Source of the DNA: JANSXG01 sp965652425
GTDB lineage: Bacteria > Planctomycetota > Phycisphaerae > Phycisphaerales > UBA1924
Length of the DNA: 64,000 bases
NCBI GenBank assembly: GCA_965652425.1
Contig: CBFGVX010000003.1
Span: 1-64,000 of the forward strand
Direction of reading: 5' to 3'
Translations under genes and position numbers: made by a program
Notes under the pieces: model-generated
Databases searched by the model: none
What the model was told of the DNA's origin: nothing
What the model saw: the letters and a program-made list of their open reading frames with translations, nothing else
Part shown: positions 7,895 to 16,566 of the stretch, in pieces
Position numbering within the stretch: position 1 is the stretch's first letter
Layout: the number at the start of each line of letters is the position of its first letter

Positions 7895-9064
7895 ATGAAG
7901 AAGATGCTGAGCCGCACCGCGGGTGCAGTGGTGGTCGTCGCGGCTGCTGGTGGTGCGAGCGCGGGCGTTGTGCCGGGCGTGAGCTACACGCCGCTGGCGT
8001 TCGGTCCGCTGGTCGATCCCGGCAACGGGGCGTACTACACGCAGATCTATGACATCTCGGCGGACGGCAACTCGTATGTCGGTCTGCTGAGCGATGGTCG
8101 TGCGGCGTATGTGTATCAGGGCGAGCTGCTGATCCAAACCGGGAGCGGCGGAGCGCTGGCGATCACCCCCGATGGCACGATGGCGTTCGGCGGACCGGCG
8201 GGAGGCGCTCCGGTGCAATGGTCGGTGGGCGACGCGGTGGGGAGCACCATCCCCGGCGCGGTCTACTCCAACCCGTTCAGCGGTTCGGCGGGCAGTCTCG
8301 CGTACGGCGTGAACCGCGACGGCACGGTGCTGAACATCGTGCAGAACGGATTGTCGTCGGCGGTGCTGACGCCGACGGGGATTCGCCGGGCGAACGACGC
8401 GTTCGTGGACCAGTTCCCGGTCGGTGCGTTCGCGGGCGTGAACCGTGGCATCGCGGTGGACGCTCCGATCCAAGTGGTCGCGGGCAACACGCAGGGCGTG
8501 TACAACACGACCGCGTTCCGCTGGAATTACGAGACCGATGCCATTTCGCCGCTGAACCTTCCGGCGGGCGGGACCTCGGTGACGATGGGTGGGGGCGCAT
8601 CGAGCTCGAACATCTCGTATGACGGATCGATCATCGGCGGGGCGGCGCGGGTGCCGAGCATCGCTCCCCTGGATGTGCCGATCTATTGGGACGCGAGCGG
8701 CGAGGCGCATGTGATCCCCGGCGTGGGCGGGCGCGTGATGGGCACGATGAACGCGGTGAACTACACGGGCACTTTCGGCGGCGGGAACTTCTTCGGCGCC
8801 GGGCTGTCCAACCACGCGTTCCTGTACGACTTCGCCAACGACATGACCTACGACCTGAATGTGCTGTTCGCGGATCTCATTCCCGACGGCTGGGTGCTGA
8901 CGCACACCACGGACATTTCCGATGACGGCTCGAAGATCTTCGCGCGGGCGCTGGCTCCGGACGGGACCGCTCGGTTTGTGGAACTCACCGGGATCGTCCC
9001 GGCTCCCGGAACGGCGCTGCTGCTCGGGCTGGCGGGGATCGGCGCTGCTCGGCGCCGGCGCTGA
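7895..9064 (+). CDS. Secreted PEP-CTERM-like protein with predicted beta-propeller-like repeats
   Basis: A 389-residue exported protein with a clear ribosome site (CCGGAGGAG) about 8 bases before the ATG and a signal peptide ending near GGASAG. The body contains repeated short units such as YDISADGNSYVGLLSDGR, AITPDGTMAFGG and ISYDGSIIGGAAR. These are spaced like the blades of a propeller or HAF-type repeat protein. The C-terminus is VPAPGTALLLGLAGIGAARRRR-like: a short Pro motif, one hydrophobic helix and a basic end, as in PEP-CTERM sorting signals processed by exosortase. The motif reads PAPG rather than VPEP. It is flanked by terminators on both sides, so it is probably a single-gene unit. 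The function is unknown. Confidence 0.78.
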   Translation: MKKMLSRTAGAVVVVAAAGGASAGVVPGVSYTPLAFGPLVDPGNGAYYTQIYDISADGNSYVGLLSDGRAAYVYQGELLIQTGSGGALAITPDGTMAFGGPAGGAPVQWSVGDAVGSTIPGAVYSNPFSGSAGSLAYGVNRDGTVLNIVQNGLSSAVLTPTGIRRANDAFVDQFPVGAFAGVNRGIAVDAPIQVVAGNTQGVYNTTAFRWNYETDAISPLNLPAGGTSVTMGGGASSSNISYDGSIIGGAARVPSIAPLDVPIYWDASGEAHVIPGVGGRVMGTMNAVNYTGTFGGGNFFGAGLSNHAFLYDFANDMTYDLNVLFADLIPDGWVLTHTTDISDDGSKIFARALAPDGTARFVELTGIVPAPGTALLLGLAGIGAARRRR

Positions 9065-9090
9065 TCGGCTGACGGTCGGGCTTGTCTTCG

Positions 9091-9123
9091 GGGCTCCGCT
9101 GGCGCGGGGCCCTGTTTGTTTTT
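9091..9123 (+). terminator. Intrinsic terminator after the PEP-CTERM-like gene
   Basis: The stem GGGCTCCGC (9091-9099) pairs with GCGGGGCCC (9104-9112) with one G-U wobble and a TGGC loop. It is followed by TGTTTGTTTTT. It lies 27 bases after the stop codon. Confidence 0.8.
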
Positions 9124-9175
9124 GGATGTGGTGCGGGGCGGCACAGCGCGGGCCGTGGGCGGCTATCCTCCGCTC

Positions 9176-10723
9176 ATGGCCTCTTCTGATTCCAAACTGA
9201 CCAAGGTTGACCCGCGATCGATCGGTTCCCCCAAGGGGACGCGGGATTTCTATCCTGAGGACCTGCTGCGCCGGCGGTACATCACCGAGGTGTGGCGGGC
9301 GGTGTCGATCCGGCACGGGTTCGAGGAGATCGACGGGCCGACCTTCGAGCATTCGGAGCTGTACGCGGTCAAGAGCGGCGAGGGGATCCTCGGCGAGCTG
9401 TTCCAGGCCTTCAGCGGCAAGGCCGAGGACGAGCGGGAGCAGGTTCGCGAGACGGGCAACGCCCCGTTTGCGCTGAGGCCGGAGTTCACGCCGACGCTGG
9501 CGCGGATGTACGCGGCGAAGGCGAAACAGCTCCCCAAGCCGGTCCGCTGGTTCTGCGTGCCGAATTTCTTCCGGGCGGAGAAGCCGCAGCGCGGGCGGCT
9601 GCGGGAGTTCATGCAGTGGAATGTGGATGTTGTCGATCTGACCGGCAACATCGAAGAACTGACATGGGACTACAACTCGACCGCAACTGAAGTCAACCAC
9701 AAAATCGCTGCTACCCATCACGATATTGAGGTGATGGCATGTGCGATCGACGCGCTGAGAACTTTGGGGATCTCGGCAGAGCACATCAAAGTTCGATTCA
9801 ATGATCGAACCATGGTGGATGCACTTCTTGCCGATGCTGGGATCGATGCCAGCCGGAAAGGCGAGTTTCTTCAATTGCTCGATGCATGGGCGAAACTCGA
9901 TCAGCACCAACGAGCCCAGCGTGCAACTGCGCTCGGAAGTTCGATCGGCGAATTGAATGGGGTGCTCGAATCAACCGGAGACAATTCACAAGCCAGTAGC
10001 CGTGTTCGAGAGATCATGAATGCTGCTTCAAACCTGCGAATCGAAGATTGGCTGGTCTACGACCCCTCCATCGTCCGAGGCCTCGCCTACTACACCGGCA
10101 CCGTCTTCGAGCTCATCGCCGAAGGCGAGCGCGCTGTTGCCGGTGGCGGGCGGTACGACAACCTGATCGAACTGTTCGGCGGACCCCCCCCCCCCGCGTG
10201 CGGCTTCGGGATGGGCGTTGTGGTGCTCGGGAACCTGCTCGATGATCACGGCCTGATGCCCGCCGACGGGGCCGAGATGATGGACGCGATCCAGCGGACG
10301 GTTTCGGGCGTGAGTCTGCGTCCGGAGGTGTTCGTGGTCTCCGGGGGCGAGGAGCACGATCATCTGGTGCAGCCACTGCTCGCGAACCTGCGGGCGGGGA
10401 TCGAGGCGGACGGGTTCGACGGCAAGCCGTGGGACGCAGCGCGGTTCGATCCGAACGCCGGCGGCGTGCGCCCGATGCACGCGCGGACGACGGCGAAGGC
10501 GACGCGGAATCTCAAGAAGCTGCTCAGCGACGCCGAGCGGCAGTACGCCCGGTTCGCGGTGATCATTCATGGTGATGACAAGGTGCAGGTCAAGGACCTT
10601 GATCGCCGCGACGAGCTCCCCGAGAACTACCATGTCCGACCCGACGCCGACGCGCGACCCGATGCAGCGCAGGGCGGGTACGTCGGACGAGTGATCCTCG
10701 AGCGGCTTGCTCAATCACACTGA
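9176..10723 (+). CDS. hisS: Histidyl-tRNA synthetase
   Basis: Class II aminoacyl-tRNA synthetase that charges tRNA-His in the cytoplasm (515 residues, longer than the usual ~420-450). Visible family motifs are KGTRDFYPED near the start, motif 2 around LRPEFTPTLARMY and FFRAEKPQRGRLREF, the histidine-specific GLAYYTGTVFE, and motif 3 (AGGGRYDNLIE ... CGFGMG). The C-terminal anticodon-binding domain (about 385-500) is divergent and carries an extra loop. The ATG at 9176 is chosen because the tRNA-synthetase homology begins just after it; an upstream TTG is in frame but has no support. Bases about 9660-10040, the insertion domain, are clearly lower in GC with A/T-ending codons than the flanks. 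A run of twelve Cs (10184-10195) encodes a Pro stretch just before motif 3. Confidence 0.93.
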   Translation: MASSDSKLTKVDPRSIGSPKGTRDFYPEDLLRRRYITEVWRAVSIRHGFEEIDGPTFEHSELYAVKSGEGILGELFQAFSGKAEDEREQVRETGNAPFALRPEFTPTLARMYAAKAKQLPKPVRWFCVPNFFRAEKPQRGRLREFMQWNVDVVDLTGNIEELTWDYNSTATEVNHKIAATHHDIEVMACAIDALRTLGISAEHIKVRFNDRTMVDALLADAGIDASRKGEFLQLLDAWAKLDQHQRAQRATALGSSIGELNGVLESTGDNSQASSRVREIMNAASNLRIEDWLVYDPSIVRGLAYYTGTVFELIAEGERAVAGGGRYDNLIELFGGPPPPACGFGMGVVVLGNLLDDHGLMPADGAEMMDAIQRTVSGVSLRPEVFVVSGGEEHDHLVQPLLANLRAGIEADGFDGKPWDAARFDPNAGGVRPMHARTTAKATRNLKKLLSDAERQYARFAVIIHGDDKVQVKDLDRRDELPENYHVRPDADARPDAAQGGYVGRVILERLAQSH

Positions 10724-10738
10724 AACGGAATTTTTTTC

Positions 10739-11317
10739 ATGGCCTACATCAGCACGATCGATGAATCCCGCGCTTCCGGACCGCTCAAGGAGCTGTACAC
10801 CCGCTATTCGCGTCCGGTGGGCGACGACGGGGCGGCGGTAAACGACATTCTCAAAGTCCACTCGTCGAACCCGCCCGCGATCGAGGCGCATGTGACGATG
10901 GCGGTGAGCGCGCTGCTGGCGGAGTCGCCCCTGTCGCGGATCGAGCGGGAGATCATCGGCGTGGTCGTGAGCTTGGTGAACGGGTGCGAGTATTGCCTGA
11001 ACCATCACGCGGCGGCGCTGGAGAAGCTGCTGCCGTTTGATCGGCAGAAGATCGTGGAGCCGCTCGCGACGGAAGGCGAGACCGAAGGGCTGACCGACCG
11101 CGAGGAGGCGATCGCGAAGTTTGCGCAGAAGCTGACGGTGGATCCGGGCGGGATGACGGGCGGCGATATCGGTGCGCTGAAGGGGGCGGGTCTTACGGAG
11201 CGTGAGGTACACGATGTGGTGCACGCCGCGGCGTACTGCGCGTACGCGAGCCGGATCGCGCTGGGGCTGGGGGCGAGCATCGAGGCGGATGTGCAGGCGG
11301 GGATCGAACTGGGGTGA
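10739..11317 (+). CDS. AhpD-like carboxymuconolactone decarboxylase family protein
   Basis: A 192-residue cytoplasmic protein of the AhpD/CMD fold. The redox motif C83-EY-C86-LN-H89-H90 sits in a helix (VNGCEYCLNHHAAALEKLL), as in peroxidase-related AhpD-like enzymes, where the CxxC pair reduces peroxides and the His acts in proton transfer. The rest is all helical, as the family expects. It begins 15 bases after hisS, so it is probably in the same transcript, and converges on the NADH dehydrogenase gene with a 9-base gap. The ribosome site is weak (ACGGAA). The function is inferred from the motif; the electron donor is unknown. Confidence 0.87.
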   Translation: MAYISTIDESRASGPLKELYTRYSRPVGDDGAAVNDILKVHSSNPPAIEAHVTMAVSALLAESPLSRIEREIIGVVVSLVNGCEYCLNHHAAALEKLLPFDRQKIVEPLATEGETEGLTDREEAIAKFAQKLTVDPGGMTGGDIGALKGAGLTEREVHDVVHAAAYCAYASRIALGLGASIEADVQAGIELG

Positions 11318-11326
11318 ACGGGCTGG

Positions 11327-12649
11327 CTACGGATTGGCTCTGATCTCTTCGGGCTGATTCGGGTTGGCCGGTTTTTCGCGCCCGCCGGTGATGAGGCGCG
11401 CGCCGCGCGTGAAGGCGAACCAGTTCCATGTCCACTGGAGCATGACGAGCACGCGGTTGCGGAACTCGACGAGGAACATGACATGGACGAGTCCCCAGAG
11501 GACCCAGGCGATATATCCGCCGAGCTTGAGGTTGCCGATCTCGGCGACGGCCTTGGCTCTGCCGATGGTGGCCATGGAACCCTTGTCTTTGTAGCGGAAG
11601 GCGGGTCGTTCTGAGCGGTCGGTGCCGTTCAATTCGCGGGCGATGATCTTGCCGACATGCGTGCCGCCCTGGAGCGCGCCCTGGGCGACGCCGGGGACGA
11701 GTTCATCGGAGCCGGGTCGGCGCTTCGCCGCGGCCATGTCACCGACGACGAAGATCTCGGGGCGGCCGGGGACGCTGAGGTCGTCCTCGACGGGGACGCG
11801 CCCGGTCGAGTCCAGCTCGACGCCGAGCGAGCGGGCGATGGGGCTGGCCTTCACGCCGGCGGCCCAGAAGACATTGCCGGCCTCGATCGCGTCCTCGCCC
11901 ATCGTGACGCGCCCCGGCTGGAGGCCGGTGACGAGGGTGTTGAGGCGGACCTCGATGCCGAGCTTCTCAAGGTCGCGCCGGGCGCGTTCGCTGAGGGAGG
12001 GGTCGAAGGCGGAAAGGAGCCGGTCGCCGCCTTCGATGAGGACCACACGGGTGGTGCGGGTGTCGATGGCGCGGAAGTCGCGCGGGATGGTCTGTGCGGC
12101 GATCTCCTTGATCGCGCCGGCCAGCTCGACGCCGGTCGGCCCGCCCCCGACGACGGCGAAGGTGAGGGCTTTGCGCCGGGCGGGATCGGAGGATTCGTGC
12201 TCGGCCTGTTCGAAGGCGAGGAGGATGCGCCGGCGGATCTCGGTGGCGTCGTCGATGGTCTTCAGGCCGGGGGCGATGGATTCCCACTCGTCGTGGCCGA
12301 AGTAGGAATGGGTTGCGCCCGCGGCGAGCACGAGGTAGTCGTATTCGAGCCGTTCGTGGTCGAGGTGGACGATGCGCCGTTCGGTGTCGATGGAGGTGAC
12401 CTCATCGAGCAGGACGCGGGCGTTGCGCTGGCTGCGGAAGACGCGCCGGATGGGCGAGGCGATGTCGGCGGGGGAAAGCCCGGCGGTGGCGACCTGGTAG
12501 AGGAGGGGCTGGAAGAGGTGGTGGTTGCGCTTGTCGACGATGGTGACGGCGGCGTCGGCTTTGCGCAGGGCCTTGGCGGCCTGCATGCCGCCGAAGCCGC
12601 AGCCGATGATGACGACGCGGGGAGCCACGGTATTGCCGGAGTCTGGCAT
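11327..12649 (-). CDS. Type II NADH dehydrogenase (NAD(P)/FAD-dependent oxidoreductase)
   Basis: A 440-residue single-subunit flavoenzyme that would pass electrons from NADH to membrane quinone without pumping protons. The FAD-binding Rossmann motif is GCGFGG (16-21), followed by HHLFQPLLYQVATAGL, a hallmark of the NDH-2 family. The NADH-binding motif is VVGGGPTGVELAG (about 165-177), and the second FAD motif ends VVGDMA. The C-terminal region has a hydrophobic segment (GGYIAWVLWGLVHVMFLV) and an amphipathic tail that attach the protein to the membrane. The ATG is the first plausible start and is followed directly by the Rossmann strand. Together with the NuoG-like subunit it would give a non-pumping entry point to the respiratory chain. 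Confidence 0.9.
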   Translation of the reverse strand: MPDSGNTVAPRVVIIGCGFGGMQAAKALRKADAAVTIVDKRNHHLFQPLLYQVATAGLSPADIASPIRRVFRSQRNARVLLDEVTSIDTERRIVHLDHERLEYDYLVLAAGATHSYFGHDEWESIAPGLKTIDDATEIRRRILLAFEQAEHESSDPARRKALTFAVVGGGPTGVELAGAIKEIAAQTIPRDFRAIDTRTTRVVLIEGGDRLLSAFDPSLSERARRDLEKLGIEVRLNTLVTGLQPGRVTMGEDAIEAGNVFWAAGVKASPIARSLGVELDSTGRVPVEDDLSVPGRPEIFVVGDMAAAKRRPGSDELVPGVAQGALQGGTHVGKIIARELNGTDRSERPAFRYKDKGSMATIGRAKAVAEIGNLKLGGYIAWVLWGLVHVMFLVEFRNRVLVMLQWTWNWFAFTRGARLITGGREKPANPNQPEEIRANP

Positions 12650-12805
12650 AGGGGAATGGTAGGCGGGCGGCGTGAAATGTCCGGGAAAATCCGGAATGGG
12701 ACATCACCGACCTGGGATCTCATGGCATCATGGGTGGGTGCATGACATTCGCGGGGCAAGGGTTCCTGGCGGGTGTCCGAGTTCATGCGTTCAGGAGGAA
12801 GCACC

Positions 12806-14203
12806 ATGTCGTCACCGTTGTCTGTCGCCGCCGGTTTGCTCGGTCGGGTGTTCTGCTCTGTGCCCTGTGCGTTGATGGGCGGTTCCGCGTCGCTGGCGAT
12901 CCCGGTCGCGATGGTTGCGACGGCGGGGCAGGAGGTCGGGGCCCAGGAGTGGATTTTCGCCGGTTTTCAGAGCGAATCGAGAAGTCCATTCGTGCAGTAC
13001 ACGCCGCCAGCGATCACGGTGCCGGACCTTCGGTTGTACGCGGATGTGCTCGGCATCGACGAGACGCAGCAGGAGATCTTGCGGGATATGTACGACGAGT
13101 TCGTTCGCTCGCACAACCGCGAGTGGACGCTGTACGCCGAAGCGCGACACGATGAGCAGAGCAGCGGTCGTATGCGGCACGGAATGGACCGGCAAAGTCC
13201 GGAGATGATCGAGATCATCAATCGCTACGAGGCGACGAAGGAGCGCCTAGAGTCGGCGTTCCTCTCGGACCTGCGTCTGCTGCTTTCGGCGAGCCAGTCC
13301 GAGCGGTGGCCGGATTTCGAGCGGGAGCACCGGCGCCTGAAGACGCTGAGCGCGTACGCGGCGCATCCGGAAGAGGGGATCGATCTGGTGGCGAGCGTGG
13401 GCGCGCTCGATCTCGACGAGCCCACGCGCGAGAATCTGCGGCCGCTGCTCGACGAGTACCGCATGCAGATCGATGCGACGCTCGTTCCAAGGAACAGCAG
13501 GGCGCGCAAGCTTGGCGAGGAGCTTCAGGAACTGCAGAGGCAGCAGGAAGAAGTCTTGCACAGCTCGGACCCGATGACCAGTGGCGAGAGGTGGAACGAG
13601 ATCCGGGAGCGACAGAAGCAACTCGTGCCGGCAGCGCTCGAGCTTCACGGGCTGTGCGCACGCCTGCGGGATATCAAGTTGCACTACCAAGCCCGCATCG
13701 AAGAGCAGTTGCCGCCGAACTCTCTGGATGCGTTTCGGGAACTGACCGTGATCGAAGAGCGGTCACCGGTGCAGCACATGTTCCGGGCGGAGCGCATGTT
13801 CACATGGCTGGGACAGATGCGTTCGAATCTCGGATCCATGCGCGATTACACGATGAACGGTGTCCGCTTCGATGTGCAGCCCCTGACCGACGAGCAGAAG
13901 CAGCAGATCGACCGTATACGCGAGGAATTCGACGCGAAGCGCGAGGCCCTGCTCGACCGCCATCTGCCCGCGGGATGGAAGCAGGAGAACAGGAATTCCA
14001 TCCATCTTTCCACGCCGCAGGGACAGATCTCGCTCGTGCGACGACCCGATGAGCAGCCATCCGGCAACGCCGTGAGGTTCTCGAACGGCGTTGCCATCAG
14101 CGAGGAACTGCAGAGTGGGATCTCGCGGATCGACCAGGAGGCCATCGACCGTTTGCGCGAGATCCTGACCATCGAACAGCGTCAGCTGCTGGTGCAGCGT
14201 TAA
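12806..14203 (+). CDS. Exported helical protein, tandem paralogue 1, unknown function
   Basis: A 465-residue predicted periplasmic protein. The start is decided by CAGGAGGAA 7-8 bases upstream. An N-terminal hydrophobic stretch of about 45 residues looks like a signal peptide. The mature part is almost entirely helical and charged. It contains repeated units of the form DLRLYADVLGIDETQQEIL, GALDLDEPTRENLRPLLDEY, VQPLTDEQKQQIDRI and LREILTIEQRQLL. These resemble the LTxxQ pattern of Spy/CpxP-type periplasmic proteins, but that assignment is only an analogy. The next gene, 14 bases downstream, is a clear paralogue with the same order of segments. No family name can be given. Confidence 0.72.
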   Translation: MSSPLSVAAGLLGRVFCSVPCALMGGSASLAIPVAMVATAGQEVGAQEWIFAGFQSESRSPFVQYTPPAITVPDLRLYADVLGIDETQQEILRDMYDEFVRSHNREWTLYAEARHDEQSSGRMRHGMDRQSPEMIEIINRYEATKERLESAFLSDLRLLLSASQSERWPDFEREHRRLKTLSAYAAHPEEGIDLVASVGALDLDEPTRENLRPLLDEYRMQIDATLVPRNSRARKLGEELQELQRQQEEVLHSSDPMTSGERWNEIRERQKQLVPAALELHGLCARLRDIKLHYQARIEEQLPPNSLDAFRELTVIEERSPVQHMFRAERMFTWLGQMRSNLGSMRDYTMNGVRFDVQPLTDEQKQQIDRIREEFDAKREALLDRHLPAGWKQENRNSIHLSTPQGQISLVRRPDEQPSGNAVRFSNGVAISEELQSGISRIDQEAIDRLREILTIEQRQLLVQR

Positions 14204-14217
14204 GGAGGAGGAACCCT

Positions 14218-15681
14218 ATGAATTACTCGAGATTGAACCGGATTTGGTGCGGGGCCCTCTGGGCCGTCGTGGCGATGCTTGTTCCGGCGATCGCCGCGTC
14301 TCCGGCGTCGGCCCAGCAGTGGCAATTCGCCGGCTGGTCCGAGTCGGGCAACGATGTGTACGGCTACGGGTTCATGATGGGCGGCGGCGCACCGATCACG
14401 GCTCGCGACCTGCGTCTGTACGCGGAGGTGCTGGCTCTGGACGAGATGCAGATGGAGATCATGCGCGACGCGTTCGACGATTTCAGCCGCAACTACAACC
14501 GGGAGTGGGTGCTGTTCTCGGAGGCGCGCAGCGATGCGCAGCACTCCTCGCAGGCCAGCCGCGACTGGGAGAAGGTGCAGGAAGAGTTCAGAACGATCAA
14601 GGGATCGTTCGACGAGAAGGTCGAGCGGATGGAGGAGCAGTTCATCGGCGATCTGCGCCTCGTGCTGAGCGCTGAGCAGGGCGAGAAGTGGAACCTGCTG
14701 GAGCGCGAGCAGCGCCGCGCCAAGACGCTGGCCAAGTACGCCTCGTACCCCGACGAGAAGATCGACATCGTCGCGTGCGTGCAGGCGATCGAGCTGAGCG
14801 ATGAGCTCAAGCGCGAGCTGGAGCCGATCCTTGATGAGTACAGGATGCAGATGGACTCGGTGCTGGTCTCGCGCAACCGCAAGGCCGAGCAGGTCGGCAA
14901 GCGAGCGATGGAGGCCAACCAGATCGAGATCGATTACGAGAACCTCGACTACGAGGACCCGGCCTCGGTCGAGGCGGCGTACGCGGCGTACAACAAGGCC
15001 CGGGAGCAGCTCGTGCCGCTGGGGATGGAGCTGCGCCAGGCGTGCGCGCGGGTGCGTGAGGTGAATGTGCAGTTTCGCCGTCGGGTCGAGGATCGCCTGT
15101 CGGGCGCGCAGCTCGATGAGTTCCGAAAGATCGCCCGCCCAAAATCCGAAGAGGATATGTGGACGCGGATGTACGGCGGGTACTCGCGCGCGAAGATGAT
15201 GATCGGGCTGCTCGAAAACCTGGAGATGTACATCGCCTCCGCGCAGATGCAGGCGGACATGTGGGGCGAGTCCGACAGCGAGGAGATGGCCATGTACCTG
15301 CGCCGGATGCGCGAGGTGCAGCCGCTCAGCGAGACGCAGCGTCAGCAGGTCGCGCAGATCAAGGCCGACTGGGAGGCGGGCAGCGAGTCCATCCGGTCGC
15401 GCCACGAATCCAAGGCCCCGGGCGCCGACGCGAACGCCGATCCGGATTACATCCAGCTCCCCACCCCCAGCGGCACGCTCAGTCTGATGCGCGTGACCGA
15501 GGGCGAGGAGGGAGAAGCGATGTACGGCGGGATGATGGGCATGTACGGCATGCCCGGCATGGGCGGCGAGGAGCCGGACATGGAGCAGCAACGCGAACAG
15601 TCCGAACTGGATCAGCGGATCATCGACCGACTGCGGGCGATCATGACGCTCGAGCAGCGGGCGCTGATGGCGATGATGTGA
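14218..15681 (+). CDS. Exported helical protein, tandem paralogue 2, unknown function
   Basis: A 487-residue partner of the preceding gene, with a very strong ribosome site (AAGGAGGAGGAA) and a signal peptide ending near SPASAQQ. Aligned segments include ITARDLRLYAEVLALDEMQ, FSRNYNREWVLFSEAR, RRAKTLAKYASYPDEKIDIV and IDRLRAIMTLEQRALM. Each matches a segment of paralogue 1 at the same relative position. The C-terminal region adds a Met/Gly-rich stretch (MYGGMMGMYGMPGMGG) that could bind metal or be disordered. The two genes are probably one transcript and may form a heteromer or have diverged after duplication. The function is unknown. Confidence 0.75.
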   Translation: MNYSRLNRIWCGALWAVVAMLVPAIAASPASAQQWQFAGWSESGNDVYGYGFMMGGGAPITARDLRLYAEVLALDEMQMEIMRDAFDDFSRNYNREWVLFSEARSDAQHSSQASRDWEKVQEEFRTIKGSFDEKVERMEEQFIGDLRLVLSAEQGEKWNLLEREQRRAKTLAKYASYPDEKIDIVACVQAIELSDELKRELEPILDEYRMQMDSVLVSRNRKAEQVGKRAMEANQIEIDYENLDYEDPASVEAAYAAYNKAREQLVPLGMELRQACARVREVNVQFRRRVEDRLSGAQLDEFRKIARPKSEEDMWTRMYGGYSRAKMMIGLLENLEMYIASAQMQADMWGESDSEEMAMYLRRMREVQPLSETQRQQVAQIKADWEAGSESIRSRHESKAPGADANADPDYIQLPTPSGTLSLMRVTEGEEGEAMYGGMMGMYGMPGMGGEEPDMEQQREQSELDQRIIDRLRAIMTLEQRALMAMM

Positions 15682-15710
15682 GGCGGGCACACGGAGAGGA
15701 ACGCGAATCG

Positions 15711-16139
15711 TTGGAGTATGTGGTCCGAGATCGAGATGTCCGTCTGTCCATCCTCAAAAGGACGAGGAAGGGCAGGCGGTTGTGGTTGAACCGTGTGACC
15801 GTCTTTTTATCGCCGCTGTGGCTTTTGCCCGAGTTGGTTTATTGCGCGGGAATCACTTTATTCCTGTTGAGCATGATGCCTACGGATATCGCGTTATTCA
15901 GCGTCCGCGGTCTCTTGCCCGTCATGGTCCTTGCGACGATGCTGGTCACTTGTCGGCTGCTGGTGCACGCGACTAGATTCACTCACGCCGTGGTGTGTCT
16001 CAAGCGGCGAGTCTTCATCGTCGAAGACTTGATCGCCGGACCGGTGATGGTGATCGGTTGGTTTGTGTTTCTTGGCGTGTTGTGGTTGGCCCCGGTGCGC
16101 GGCGCATTCAGCGCCTTGTTGTGGGGTGACCCGGGATGA
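15711..16139 (+). CDS. Small membrane protein, unknown function, TTG start
   Basis: A 142-residue protein with four hydrophobic segments (starting around VTVFLSPLWLLPELVYCAG, then LLPVMVLATMLVTCRLLV, then VMVIGWFVFLGVLWLAPV). A TTG at 15711 preceded by GAGAGGA about 10 bases upstream is the best start; no ATG is available before the hydrophobic region. Its TGA stop overlaps the ATG of the next gene (ATGA), so the two are probably translationally coupled. I recognise no family. Confidence 0.6.
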   Translation: MEYVVRDRDVRLSILKRTRKGRRLWLNRVTVFLSPLWLLPELVYCAGITLFLLSMMPTDIALFSVRGLLPVMVLATMLVTCRLLVHATRFTHAVVCLKRRVFIVEDLIAGPVMVIGWFVFLGVLWLAPVRGAFSALLWGDPG

Positions 16140-16528
16140 AGCCGACACCGCTGTTCAAGGATCAAGGGATCGGTCGCAACGAGCGTCGTGTAGCCCGGGG
16201 TGCGACCGGGCGATGCTTGTTTCTGCTCCAGTTGGCAACTTCGATCAATCACACCACGATCGCCCTTGGGTTTCTCTTTCTGGGATTCGTGCTGTTGGTG
16301 GTGATGACCGGGCCGTTCATCTTCATGTTCGGTCCGCTGCTGCCCGCGTCCATCGCTTTGGCGCTGCTGATTTCCGCCATCCCGTTTGCCTCCATATTGT
16401 TGCGAGAGGTTCGTCGGCTGCGGGCGGGCGAGTTCTTCGTCGACGAGCTCGCTCGAAGCGTCATCGTCTTGCTCGCGATAGGGCTGGTGCTCTGGCATTT
16501 CGTCGACCGAGCGAGGGGCTGGCTCTGA
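16136..16528 (+). CDS. Small membrane protein, unknown function, coupled to the previous gene
   Basis: A 130-residue protein that starts inside the stop codon of the upstream membrane protein (ATGA overlap). It has a charged N-terminus of about 27 residues and three hydrophobic segments (TTIALGFLFLGFVLLVVMTG, LLPASIALALLISAIPFASI and a C-terminal SVIVLLAIGLVLWHF). The coupling suggests the two proteins act as a complex. Nothing more can be said about the function. Confidence 0.6.
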   Translation: MKPTPLFKDQGIGRNERRVARGATGRCLFLLQLATSINHTTIALGFLFLGFVLLVVMTGPFIFMFGPLLPASIALALLISAIPFASILLREVRRLRAGEFFVDELARSVIVLLAIGLVLWHFVDRARGWL

Positions 16529-16566
16529 CGGGCGACCAAGCCGTCGTCGGGCTAGCATTCCCGCCG

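Noticed and set aside
7844..9910. A 688-residue minus-strand frame over the PEP-CTERM-like and hisS genes
   Set aside because: The plus strand carries the family motifs, signal peptide and ribosome sites; the minus frame crosses two genes and a terminator.
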